From contig OW028582.1 in the NCBI GenBank assembly GCA_932294295.1, positions 7,312,188 to 7,376,187 on the forward strand: a DNA stretch of 64,000 nt, in the 5' to 3' direction. The DNA comes from Alitta virens (taxonomy: Eukaryota; Annelida; Polychaeta; Phyllodocida; Nereididae). Of this stretch, positions 24,347 through 38,100 are shown piece by piece. Made by a program: the position numbers and the translations under genes. Within the stretch, counting starts at the first letter, position 1; each line of letters begins with the position of its first letter. The notes beneath the pieces are model-generated. The model was not told where the DNA came from and did no database searches. It saw only the letters and a program-made list of their open reading frames with translations.

Positions 24347-26094
24347 TTCAGAAGCCTCTTCTATATTTCTTTTCGTTGTTTTTCAGGGACACATCATCTC
24401 CAACAGATTGCTGCAGACAGGCTCAAGGATCTGTGGGAAAAAATGAATCATTAATGAGTACTCATCCTGAGTTCAATCAACAGTGGTATCCCCTGACAGA
24501 TCAACATTTAATCATGCTTATGACGAAAGGGTTAAAAGAGTAATTAAGTTAGAATTTATAAAAGGACCGTTTTATTTCTTCCTAGAACTATTTATTATAT
24601 GACTTTGTCTGGATGATACAATCTGCATGAATGTAACAAATAGGCCTAACCAATCATATTTACATAAATCATGTCTTTGACAGTTTATGTAATGTAGAAA
24701 GATGTAAAGTTCAAATAAAAGACCACTGTTAAAAATAAGAATGAACTTCGTGCATATACATATGTATTTGAAAACAAGTATTTTCAGTGACCTAGTAACT
24801 GTAAATGATGTTTTTGAGAATTATGCAAAGTATGCATATAGCTTTATATATAATATATATCATAATATGTGGATAAAATCACTTTACTTCGTAAGCTTTA
24901 AGGTGCATGTGCACTGAAGGACACCAGCTGCATCTTTGCTGAATCACAGTCTAATATGGATGATATACTCCATAGCAGCTGTGTATTGTCAGCTATTGTC
25001 TTGCTTGGCATAATTCGACATTACATTTTGTGCCGGTTAGAAATACAGTCTCATGAACCAAACCAAATGCCAATAGTCCTGTAAATATTGATATCATTCC
25101 ATCTATATCCAATTGCGCAATTGATTTTTTTTTCATTCTCTCTATCTTTCCTTGAGACCTGTCTCCGTCAAGGCCACACAAGCTACGCATTGGGTAAACA
25201 GACTACATAGTTTAAACCACGCAATAAATACGATTATACATTATGATAGGCACTGCCTTGTTGAAATGTTTGTAAAATTGACATCAAGAAAACATACACC
25301 ATAACACTCACGTGTATTTTCACGTGCAAATTGTTTCCAACATCTCCAGCGCTGGCATTGTGCTCCGCGGATGATCAACTGGTTCTGTCTTCTATATATT
25401 TGAAGCAGACGATCTCGAATTAGGCCTAATTGAACATTCACATTTAACTATCCACCATAAACAAGGGTGGAACATGGACACAGATGCTGTTGTTTTGCTG
25501 CACACAGCACCAGAAGCAGCAGCAGCAGCAGCAGCAGGCAATTTAATATTAATATATGTAGAAGAAAGTGCATGCATGACGTCATTCCCTGGAGCGAGTC
25601 GGGATTCCCTTTCTTGGAAATCCAGGAATCCCTGGCAATCCACATATCATTCATGCAACGATAGGCCTGCAATGTGAATGCATGCTTGAATTAGTTCAGG
25701 GTGCAGATTTTGCATGGGGCCAGAAATATAATTGGAAATCAATTATCAATGATGAGGCCTAATTAGTCCATTAATTTGTATCACAAATATACAGGTAGCA
25801 TTATGTGTATAATATTAAAGCTTTCGCAATGTATTAATGCTAATTTACTTATGGTCAGCACTCCCTAAATGTTATGGTATCATCACTTAGATCGGTTAGG
25901 TTACATTTTGGAATATTGAACCATAAAATATACAATTCTGGATGATATTGGAAAAAAAAGAAAAATAAGGGCGCATTAGGCTAAATTAGCAGTTTATTGA
26001 CAAAGGGGGGTCTCAGTTTCATATTTTAGTATAGTTGGCACAATATCAAGCTAATCCCCTCATGACACGTTGCCTTTTTTACTATTTTCTGCAA
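24347..26094. other. Intergenic region between divergent UNC93-like and TMX3 genes
   Basis: The two start codons are 1.85 kb apart, in head-to-head orientation. The interval holds the UNC93-like 5' region, a (GCA)n microsatellite near 25516-25540 and AT-rich DNA. No further exon could be supported; short frames of 60-85 codons on both strands have no family signature. Confidence 0.55.
25514..25541 (+). repeat. (GCA)n microsatellite
   Basis: About nine imperfect AGC/GCA triplets. It gives poly-Ala, poly-Ser or poly-Leu frames on both strands, which are artefacts of the repeat. Confidence 0.85.
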
Positions 26095-26199
26095 ATGGGT
26101 GTGGCGGGAAATGAGGATCAACCGACGGGGGGCGCGCATCAATTATTGACCAATCAGCACGCAGCATTTTATTCAGCCCGAGAACGTCAACAAACCAAC
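26095..26199 (+). promoter_or_regulatory. Probable TMX3 proximal promoter / 5' UTR
   Basis: A GC-rich stretch directly upstream of the TMX3 start. It has an E2F-like GGCGGGAAA (26103-26111), a CGACGGGGGGCGCGC patch and a CCAAT box (26150-26154, in TTGACCAATCAGC). No TATA box. A complete ER-stress element (CCAAT-N9-CCACG) is not present. The promoter role is inferred from position and composition. Confidence 0.45.
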
Positions 26200-29100
26200 A
26201 TGATGGCTCCGACTAGCACGTTTCTGGTTTTAGGTAAGATTTCTCGTGAAAATATGGACAACCACGCGTGATTTGAGTTTGTAATAGTTCGTTAAAGGAG
26301 TATCTCTTATTTCCAGGGTGCTTCTTGGGGATTGTACTCTCCCAAGTGCTGGAACTAGACGACCGGTGAGTGATCATCGTGCATCATGTTCTGTCGTGAC
26401 TTGTTTGTCACATCGAATTTGCAATTTCGTTTATGATTGTTTATGTTACTTTTAACACTTGCAGGTTTCCTGATATGAAGAGGAATCATCCGTGGCTAAT
26501 AGAAGTATGTATTTTCTATTGTGCCAAACTGTTGGTTTGGCTAGACTGGATTTACAAACTAAATAATTAGAAAATTAATATACAGTAGGCCTACTGTCAG
26601 TAGATAGCTATCAATATTATGATCAACATATTATTATTTTTAAATTAAGAATTGATAATCTCTGTGTCATTGTTAGTGCTCATTGTGATTTGGACTCTCA
26701 GAGCTCAGGTGAACAGATACATCTGCATGCATGCTACAGTGCTGTGTTCAGCAGTGCTCAGCTAGATTCCTTTAATCTCCATACACCTGGATCTGGATAA
26801 TCCCTTAATCATCATATTGCTGCTCGATATTGCCAGCTATTGGCTGAAGTATGCCTTATTATACTTGTTTAATGAGGTCACCAGGCCCGTAGCCAAGCCA
26901 AGGGGGGGGGGGGATTGAGGGGGTCAAACTTGGTCCATGTCCACACATTGGTCCACATCAGGGAATGCTATTTTAAAAATTTGTTCTGAAGGTCCACAAT
27001 TTTATGAAAAAGACACACCCAACGCTTAGCTGGCAGCCAGCTGTATCCAGGCTAACCCAACGCTAGCAGCTGGCTAGTGGCCTGGTCACTGTGGATTATA
27101 CTATGAAGGTTGCATTTAAATTGTTGCAATACCTTTCCGATATTTGCATATATGGTCATAATGGATGATTTGACTAATCTAGGGCCAGTCTTAAAAATAT
27201 TTCGGTTGTGGAAACTTGAAAAACCATCAGGTAGGAAGGAATTTTTTTTTTTTTACTTTAGAAAATACCAATAATTCACTAACCATTTTGTTGGTCGTCT
27301 TCAGTTTGAAACCTTTGTCATACGCACTACGGTCACGTAACCTGCGACAGGCATTTTTTAAGGCTGGCCTAAATTTACATATCCAGTTAGCTGATAGATC
27401 GTTGCAACACATTTGAAAATCAATATTTTTTGTTATTGGCAAAGGACATGATTTTTTGCTGCCATACCGGTGAGCATTGAGGTCATACATATTAAAATCA
27501 TAATTTTCGGAAGGGAGTGGCTACTGCGCTGCATACGCTGTGGCTATAGAAAAATGGCTTTTGGCAAAGAGTTTTTCCATGTCTCACTGCACATGTACAG
27601 CCGATATCCAAAATGGTTCGTTACTGCATCTGCACTGCCAATTTAGCCAAAACAGTCTGTACATGTGCACTGCATCTGCTGTGTCAGTAGTCAATAAATG
27701 TTTGCGTCTGCTGGCAGATAGCAGATAGCCAAACTTGTCTTAAGCCACTGTATCTTGCACTATCTCCCAGTGTCCATAGCAGCCTCTTTGGAAAATATAG
27801 TGTAAAAGGATTTTCATTATCTACAACTATTTTGAGTAAACTATTGATGGTGGATTAATATGTCATTCCAATCTTCTGGCACAATGTATAGGCCTACTAG
27901 CATGTTTAGCACAAAAACCTCAAAGCAAAATATGAATTTATATCAATGTGTCAAAATGTATCAGCTAGTTCGTATATATAAGTATCTTGTGCTGTGATTA
28001 GCGGTCGGACCCCGGACCACAACAAACCGTACCACTACAAAAATACCAGAACTGGACCGGTCCGATGACCCCGGACCGGCGGTCCAAGCATTGCATTTGG
28101 AATATATTATACACCAGATGTTTATCATCTTGGTTTGTTTCAGTTGTTAATCATTCCTGATTGATTGACGGTTTCTTTGTTTTACATAAATAAATATTGC
28201 AGTAATGAAATTATTAGTCTGTCCTGCCTGTCAGTTTTTTTTATTTGGTGAAACAACTGTTATGTTGATGGACCGCCTCGGGACCGGTCCGATCTCTAGT
28301 ATCAGACCGCTCATCCCTGGACCGGACCACTTTTGAAAATACCGGACCACACCTGGCTAAGTGGTCCGGTCCACATCACTAGCTGTGATTATATGATCAT
28401 TGATGATCATCTGCTAGCAACATTTTGACTTAAAATTCTGATAATTCTGTTCTTGATATCTGTTGAATATACTATACCTGAACCGTTAATAGTGGAACAA
28501 TGATACTGCTTCAAATTGTCACGACGACGTCTTCAATTTTCTCAATTGATGTAATTGTGTCATCTTGCAGATAGATAGGATATCACTTTCCAATGCAGTT
28601 GCCAAGGTAACAACTGCAAACGTTGCTTTAAATTTATTGCACAAGGATGGGATGCCGTGGTCTTGTGTTTAAAGTATTTTGCCAGCTATCCACAAGGTTG
28701 TGGGTTCGAACCCCCACCATGGCATCGAGGAGTTGGGCAGATCCTCATCAACCATTGCCTCGCCCCACCCAGATGCAATGGGTACTTGGCATTAGGCACC
28801 TACACTGTCCTACATTGATGGCACTAGTATGAGCTCTCAAGCCTCTGCGGTTAATCCCATGTTCAAGGCTGAATACTCCTCAGGAAGTTGAGAAAGACTC
28901 TAGATTGGCCTGCCAAGGGGTTAATTGTGATGTCGGTTGAGACTCTGTTGAGTGATGACCGACTATTAACCCAGATTTTCATTTACATTATTGCCTCGAA
29001 GTTGTTGCATGATATGAGTGATGCATGCCGTTGATTTTATTTTATTTGTGCAGTTTATAAATGAATAAATGATTTATGTTTTCAGTTTTATGCACCTTGG

Positions 29101-32100
29101 TGTGGCCACTGTCGGCGGCTCGAGCCCATATATCATCAAGTTTACGTAGCATTAAGGAACACTCCAATTAAAGTTACGAAAGTGGATGCCACTCGTTTTG
29201 GTGCCATTGCTTCGGAGTATGACGTAAAAGGATTTCCTACAATTAAATTGTAAGTGTTTTCCCTGTCATATTAATTTTTGGCTAGTCATCAAATATATTT
29301 CTGGCAGTGGCCGCATTTATTGTTGAAATCCTGCATTGGTTTGTGTAAATGTAATTGTTTTTGAGAAAATTTTTTATTATTTTCTTGTACGAATTTGTGC
29401 CCTAATAGGTGCATCCATGTAATTGAGTTGCCCTTTCGCCTGACAGTATCTTTTCGTCATTTATTGGAGGCTGTTTGTTGAATAAACATCTAATTGTGAT
29501 TCAGGAGCGTTTATTGGAAAATGAAACCTGCCAACAGTATGTCTTTGGAATTGACCTTTTTGTGTGTAATATTATATGATATATATACAACCAATAGCAA
29601 ATAAGTGTGGGTTGTATACCTTCTGAGATGTTACTCCTGCTGCAACCAGTAGATGGCGTCTTTTTCAAGAAATATTGTGAGTGCCACCTGGTGAATTATA
29701 GAATTGTCAATCTTCTAACCTGACTTACTGAGTACACTTTACTGAAGGCAGGGTTAATCATCACCAGTGACGGCAATTAATCACATGCAATGAATTAACT
29801 TAATCGGTTACAGAGTATCATTTCCAGCGCTGTAGACTGCAATTGCTTTTATCGTTTCAGTATTCAAGGTGATGTAGTTTATACTCACAGAGGGGACAGA
29901 TCCAAAGAAGGAATTATAGAATTTGCTAAACGAGCTCTAGGGTAAGATTTGGAAAAAGTTTCGCATTGGAATTTTATGTCATCCGAATGTTTAGCTACTT
30001 CTCATGTTCATTAAATAAAAGGAACTTTCATCTCCAAATTTGTATATCTGTGATTTTCAGACCCCAAATTCGTCCTGTTAGCAACTTAGGAAGATTCCGA
30101 GATGTCATGGGTGACCATGACAACCAAGTCTTCTTTTTTTACGCTGGGGATACAGATGAAAAAGGTGACCTCATGGTAAGCTAATCAAGAAGTGGAATGT
30201 AAAATAATAAACAAATTATTGTGACCAATAAAAAATAGTAAAGTTTTGGTTAATGTAGGTTCTTTTACGATAGAACATATAAGAGACTTTAATGTGACAG
30301 CTTTTTGTATGTCAGCTTGTATCAGCCATGATTGTATGATAATTGACAATGTATCAGTTATTGATTAACCTACAATATTGGTATTTGTTCCTTTCAGAGT
30401 AAATATAGGTCTGTAGCCGAAAAATATGCAGTGTTAGGATATTTTTATGCTGGTGAAAAGAAAGTTTTGCCCCAGGTAAGTCCATGAATGGGTACAATTA
30501 CGATGATAAAAAAAAACCTACTATGCTAATAATATATATATATAAATATATACTACATATTCTCTTTCTCAAAATGAAATTATACAAATAACAATTAGCA
30601 ATGTTTTATTCTTGTTTCAGACGGTGAAGATTGCCAATGAACCCACTGTCTTAGTTTTCAAGGATAAAAGTTACTATGAATATGACCGTAAGTATTTTGG
30701 TTAGTTTGTTGAAACTGTCGCTGTACTGTCTCCATGAAACTCTCTGCAAATGTCTTAAAGTTAATTGTGCCTATAAACAGGCTTCGAAAAAAAAACATAA
30801 AATAACACAGCATTAGTACTTATTGCATGAAAGATTCATTGAAACCAAGGGGATGCTAATATTAGCTTGTAAGATGAATTTGCACTTTTTTATATTTTGT
30901 TTTCTTTAATTATTTTTTCCTCTGGCAATATGAAATTCTAAGTTGTGCCCTGCTTACAGTGTTCCAGCTAGGATTTGAATTGGGCACAAGAATATAGACT
31001 CATATAGGGAGTCCAGCTAGTTGATAATTTCGGGCATGGCCGACAAAATCGGCATGGTGCAAGGTGGAAGGCGCAAATGGCCTAGCTGGAACATTGCATC
31101 CATTCCTTCATGTTGTGTGAAGTGCACCACATGGTTTGGTTTACCGTTTCAGCACCAGAGGGCATTGCTACCAAATCGTCTTTAGACGACTGGGTAAACC
31201 GAGAGAGGTATCCTGCCTTTCCGAAAGTCAGCGGAGGAGCTCTCAATGAAATGTCAGATGTTCCCAAAAGAATTGTCATGTTGATAACTGATGAGAAGGA
31301 CGCACAAAACCCACGTCACAGTCGGTGAGTAAGCTGTGTAATGTTTTTGTTTTTCTGTCAGGTTGACAAAAATCCACATTTTAAGTATTACGCCCAACCC
31401 AGTGTGTGTTTTTTCTTCGTACAACAGGATTTTATGGGGCATATAGGTTTTATGGGCAATATGAAAGTTAAATATTCGGACCAGCCCGTGTGAAGCCTTG
31501 ATTGAATTATGCAAGTCTAAACCAGTGGTTGAAACTGTAATAGGTTGGAATTCACTTCAGGGTAATGCCAACAACATTGATGACGTTGTATTTCTTGTAG
31601 ATTTTTTTCAATTATCAAAATATATTGATTATCTTCGGTAAAATATTTTTGCAAAAATTGATTTTAAGAAATCACTGATTCTGAGATCAAATAAGACAAT
31701 ATTAAAGAGTATTGTATCACATTGCCCATTTTTTCCCAACCAAGGAAAAACCGGTATCAGCCTTTCCCATATAGCTGGGCTATATGTCCCCAACCTGATT
31801 TTTCTATTTTGTGAATTCATTGCCAACCAGTGTTGTCTTGGAAATAGAACGATGCCCCTCCCCTTCCTTGGGGTTCACTTTGTCGTTCAATTGATGCTTA
31901 TGCTTAACCTTTCAGTTTAATTGATTCAAATTGGCAGATTTTATCAGTTGATGGACTGTAATAAACTAAACCTAAACATGAAGAATATAACCTTGTAATG
32001 GACAAATCAAGAAAAAATTACACGCAAATAAATACATCATAAATAATAAGCGATAAGGTTATACACTGATTTATGCTTAAACTCAAATCGCAGCCAATTA

Positions 32101-35100
32101 TACACTAATATGACATTTATATAAATCATGGAGAGATGCTGATCAAGCAGATGTTCATTTAGGATGTATGTATTAATGTCCTAAGGCACGTCCTATTCTT
32201 ATTGTTATCAAAACCCAGCTGGTCGTATTTTCATCTCAACATGTTTAAGTTGTTCGGACTTCCAGTCATTCCATGATATTCCTCTGTATTTCACATCAGT
32301 CACGTTATAATACGGACCATTTAGGATAGCAAACCAACAGTTATTAAACCACCAACCCGCCGCCCACTCCTTGGCACAGTGGTAATCCATCCATTCATCG
32401 TGATCTTGGTCCGGGGTACTAAACCGGACTTTATCGTGATTGCCTAATCCATCTGGAGCGGTTCCCGTGTGATTTCCGACGTGTAACATGTATCGGTCTC
32501 TCTCACCATCAACTTTGAATGTCTTGTACTCAGCATAAACCCGACTGTTGTAGAAATCATACAGATCAACTCGTAGAGCATAATGCAACTGGTTTGTTAA
32601 TAAGAACAGGTTATCGTTGCCGATCCAGTATTCCCCTCCGACATTACCGAACCCATTTCGGTATTGTGCCCATGTTTGGTTGAAGGACACTGACCCATCC
32701 ATTCTACGTTGAATAACCAGCCATCCTCCGGGTGGGGTCTCCATATCGCAATATACAGGGATCGGACAGCTGGTGTAGATCGGAGTGATGTAGTAGACGC
32801 CACTGCGCTTGTGCCCGTTGTGGTAGAGGTCCTCACAATCTGAGAAACACAAAATATCTTTTTATTTATGAAATACAATTTATGCAAAATATAAATATTA
32901 GATATAGATAGATGGATAGATATGAGAAGTGCAGCCCTCTAAGGCAAGTTCTTGCCACTATCAAGGGTTGATTGATGAGGTGAGTGAGAGGAGTCTACAC
33001 ATTACCCCATGGATGGGGCCTTTTACTTGCATCAACAAAAACACTGAGTACAAGGGACCGCAAATTTAACATCTCATCCAAACGACATCCAGCAGCTGCG
33101 ATGATGCTCATGAAAGTGCCTGGGACTGGGATTGATACATCTTCATGAACAATTAGGTGCACCATAACATCTAAGTGGTTGAGAGACATATTAGCAAACG
33201 ATGCTAATTGCCACTACAGCCTTGAATTGCAATTTGAACTGATGAAACATTCCCATACAGCAAATAGAAAGTATATTGGGACACTTAAATTGGTGCATGT
33301 ACAAAAGACGGTGCCTTGTGCAAAGTGCACTACGACTCTAGTGGTAATTTTAAGAAGTACAGTACAACAGTTGCCAAAGACAATCTACTAAATGGGTAGT
33401 ATATGTGCATAATCTTTGCAGTTTCTGCATCCGATTTCGCGCATCCCATGTGCCAATTGTGTCATTCTAATTTTGTTATGAAGCTCTAGGTAATTTTTCC
33501 TTGTCTATACACATATGGAGTCAATTTTCTCACTGTACCCTACTGGTATACAGACTCAGACTCAGACTTGCATTTATTCAGAAAAAAAAAACACAAAAAA
33601 GTATACATACATGTGTTACAAAAAGAACCGAGGCAGACATTTGTTTAGATGAGTGACTTCCACTTTAGGGTACTCTTGACCATCTGTTTATTTAAGTACT
33701 ACGTTTAACACATGGGTGTCCCCTTCACCATGAGGGAGTTGTTTAGTCAATTCTTAAGACTTGATTGTTTTTTAAGAGGTTGTTGAGTCATTTGCTTCCA
33801 TATCAATGAACCACAGACCAAGTCCATCCTTGCTCTTGCAGCTAGCTATACAGTGTGTGTCATCACCTCGCAGCCCAGCGACCTAATTATGTACACGTTT
33901 TGCTCGTTTACTCATCTATAGTAAATTAATCAATTTCTCTTGTAGTCTTTAGGCTAGCTTATGGTATTAAAGGTCTCAAAATGAAATTACAGAATAATTA
34001 GATGTCCATGTGCTGAGTTTATGCAATTCTTGTTCCGACAAGCAGGCAATTCAGAAAAAATTCCCTTTACTCAAGAAATATGAATCCATTTGTCTTGTAT
34101 TTTTAAGAGAAGATTTCTTAAGTTTATACTCAGCATATCTGCTACATAGTTTAACCAATCATTTTGTTTAACTAGGTAAACTAGCAAAGAATGTCCATAA
34201 TTAGGCTGCTTGGCTTCTAGGTGACAAGTGGAATTTAAATAGAACTTCTACAGACATTTTTTGGTCACATTTTTCCTGACCAGTTAGCATGCCAGATTAG
34301 GCCGCTGTCGAGCCAATTTTGGCCGACATCATCCAATGCAGGGCCGACTTCAAGATGATGCGGTGTGTTTATCAGCTTCAACCAAAGATAGCTAAGATAT
34401 GAAAGAGTTTGACTGATTTAGTCTATAGAAACATTCAAAATAAATGAACCTATTTTTTTTTGTCATAGTTTTTGCTAAAATGGCATGGAGCAGCTACAGT
34501 GCGTGCATAATAGTGGATTTTCACGGAAGGTATTTTTCCACCAGGTGGCTACGACAGAATACTGCAAATCTATTGGCTGAAAAAGTTCCCGCCCTTGATT
34601 GTGATTGGCTGAAGCAAGGTGCATCCTAGCAGCAGTATTTTTAGTGTATTTTAATGTATATTTGACATCTTATCATTCAATTGATTTCTGCCTTTTCCCT
34701 GCGAAAATTATGTTTATGGAATCAGTTATTTATGATCTACTATGTCTGGAAAGCAAAACGAGTAATAAGAAGAGATGAAAGTCTTATGTCCTGCTGCATT
34801 CAGGGATCTTTAGTGAAAAGACTATTATTATGCAAGTCACTATTTTGAGGATATTTCAGCAAGAAAGGGTCAGTGTGACTGGAAATAATTCTTAATTACT
34901 TGTTGAAGGTGTAGAAACATCTTCTGTAAATTTTATTGCCATATGAGCAGTGGTTCTCTATGAAGTGAATATTTAGTTAAATTTATGTGTGCATAATTAT
35001 TATGCAGGTATGTGTAATGAATCAGAAATAACCAATAAAGTTTGATAAACATTGGAATAAATGATTGAATATTGCAAAATACATATCAGAAGAACAGAAC

Positions 35101-38100
35101 AAATACAGAATCGTTACAGCAATGTATGTAACATTGGTTTATGTAACAAAATGTTCTCATGATGTGTGATAAACAAATAATTGTGTACAATTTGTAAAAT
35201 ATTTATCCAAACTGCACAACAAATTTTAATATATTGGTCTAATGCCATTTTTAGTTGTTTTCTCAAATATCCGTAGCATTTCAGAAGGTCAGGCATGTTT
35301 ATTCCACATTTTAATGGCTTCTCATTCACTGGACAATTGATAAACCCCGTCTGACCTCCAGATCTGGTTATTACTCAACATAGCTCCGAGCATCGAATTG
35401 TTCAGAATTGACTCTTAATGATATTCCGCACAATGAAAAACAAATCGAGCACAATGAAGAGATTAATTGATTTGTCAGGCAAGTATAAAATACACTAAAA
35501 ATTGCCTTTGCATATGAAGCAAAAAGTCAATGCCGCTGTTTCGGACAAAAATATGAACTTATTGATCAGAAATAACATATGTTGAAATGACCCATACAGA
35601 GTGCATTACTATTAAATAAAAAATCTGCTTCTAATATTCTTGCCACCTCTTGGGGAGCCAGAAAAACAAAATATATGTAAATCGTAGCATAGGCTCACTG
35701 TATAGCGGATTACTCCAAATTGATAAGTGACACACTCATAAAAGGTTGGAAAATCATCAATGAGGGTCGGAATCGGACATTCATGATGAGCCTGCAAGGG
35801 GTCCTTTCACCTTATTAGCCCAAATTTGGGATTGGGAATACTTTAGAATTGAAAAAGATACCATAATACTGTATTTGTGGTATGATAGTACTATTAGTTT
35901 TTAAAAGTTGTTGTCAAAAAGAAATTTACTTTATTTCAATTATATGAAATAGATGTAATCAAAATTATTTAATATGCTTCTATAGATGTTATTCCGTCTC
36001 TGTCTTAAATAATCACCTGTTTACCAAGTTATCATTCCACTAATTTTCCAAAATATAGTGGAACAGTGATAAGGTGGTGTGTTGCATAATTATGTACATT
36101 AAAATTTCATCATTTTTGCTTTATTTCACAATAAACATCAGCAATCTGAATTTTTTTGTTATAAAGTAAAGTGTTTCGCTGGGGTAGAGCTTAGGATTCA
36201 TTGCAGACATCATTGCTTGTTAACTTTCAGAATTATTGAAAAATAACACACCTGCATAATATTGTGCACGCTGTGTACATAGGGACAGAATTCTCAAGGC
36301 AGAAAAATGTATTCCAAATTATTTAATATGTTGGCGAATAAATTATTTCTACAAAATTAGAGCTGATAAGAACACTTTTGTGAAACTAATAACTTGAAGT
36401 TTGTTATATTCCTCATTTTAATTGGGGGGAAAAACACACTATCAAATTACTCACATCAGGAGAGAACTTCGCTGGCTGCAAATTTGTTACAGAATTAAAA
36501 TCAAACTTCTCAACATGAATTGGAAAGCACTCAAAAATGAGGCATTATCTTACAAATCTGTTGAGAAAACAGAGCAAACAATCTCAAAAGCAGTTACAAC
36601 AATTTGCAACTTGAACTTCAGTCTAGTAACAAATATGAGGCTCATGCTTTCTCGGCCATTGCTCCTCACCTCTGGAATAAATTACCTGAAGATACCAAAC
36701 AAATCTTCACTAATGATGGCTTTAACAGGCAAATGAAAACTCACCTGTTCAGAACTTTTTGTGACCATTAGGCTTCAATAATGCAAGCGCTGGAATTATT
36801 TATGAAACATAACAAATGGCCATAATGCTCATTGGAAAGATAGGAAACTTGAAGTTAATTGATCCAAAGAGAGGTTTTTATGAGTTGGAAAGTTGGGATT
36901 TGACTCTGTTAATGTTTTGCTGCGGCAAGTCTTTTATGATCAGATGTGACCGATAAATGAGTGGATATTTATTATGGATCCTACTGTAATTGGGCGAACA
37001 TTAATTATGCTTAAATTGGGTAGCGCACAATGTAAAAAGGGGGTTAATGCATGTTATTCATGATGTTGATTTTACGCTTCATCATTTCATCGTGATATCT
37101 GGTTTAACAAGCTGCTGAAACATTAAGCGCTTTGAGGTTGAACACTTGTGGTTGGGACCCTCAATTTGCCTCAAACCGCATTGTTGTTACCGCTTGTTCA
37201 ATCAAACCGACTACAAGCAACCCACCACAACTGACCATGTGACGTCTACAAGTACAACTGACCGTGTGACGTCTACAAGTAAAACTGACCATGCGACATG
37301 TACAAGTACAACTGACCATGTGACATGTACAAGTACAACTGACCGTGTGACGTGTACAAGTACAACTGACCATGCGACGTGTACAAGTACAACTGACCAT
37401 GTGACGTCTACAAGTAAAACTGACCATGTGACATGTACAAGTACAACTGACCATGTGACGTGTACAAGTACAACTGACCATGCGACGTGTACAAGTACAA
37501 CTGACCATGTGACGTGTACAAGTACAACTGACCATGCGACGTGTACAAGTACAACTGACCATGTGACGTGTACAAGTACAACTGACCGTGTGACGTGTAC
37601 AAGTACAACTGACCATGTGACGTGTACAAGTACAACTGACCGTGTGACGTTTACAAGTACAACTGACCATGTGACGTGTACAAGTACAACTGACCATGTG
37701 ACGTGTACAAGTACAACTGACCGTGTGACGTGTACAAGTACAACTGACCATGTGACGTGTACAACAAACTCAGGGATTGGCCAGAGCTGCTTATTACAGC
37801 ATGACATCATCACATGAACACTTCCATAATATTATGTGTGAAATGTAGTCAGTTTGATTGAATGCTCTATAACAGAATTTTAATTCGTCATATTATCACT
37901 AGTTTATTCCACGGGAAACTTTATCATGTAAACAATTGAAAGTAAGCCTGTTTCTCCGGAATGACGTCATTGTTATCTAAGTTTGACAGTTATGAATGGG
38001 TCCGATTGCCTAATTTTCATATTGATATGCATGATGTGTGCCCAAAAGTACATGTTCATATTATGCATTTCTGTATTAGGTAACCGGTTTCTCGCAGTCT

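Noticed and set aside
25241..25677. Short frames around the (GCA)n tract as possible UNC93 or TMX3 upstream exons
   Set aside because: Poly-Ala/Ser/Leu frames come from the microsatellite; no matching splice phase to either gene was found.
37146..37817. About 200-codon open frames on both strands (TTDHVTCTS-type repeat protein and antisense equivalents)
   Set aside because: They are produced by a 27 bp minisatellite whose unit is a multiple of three and lacks stops; no splice, start or conservation context.
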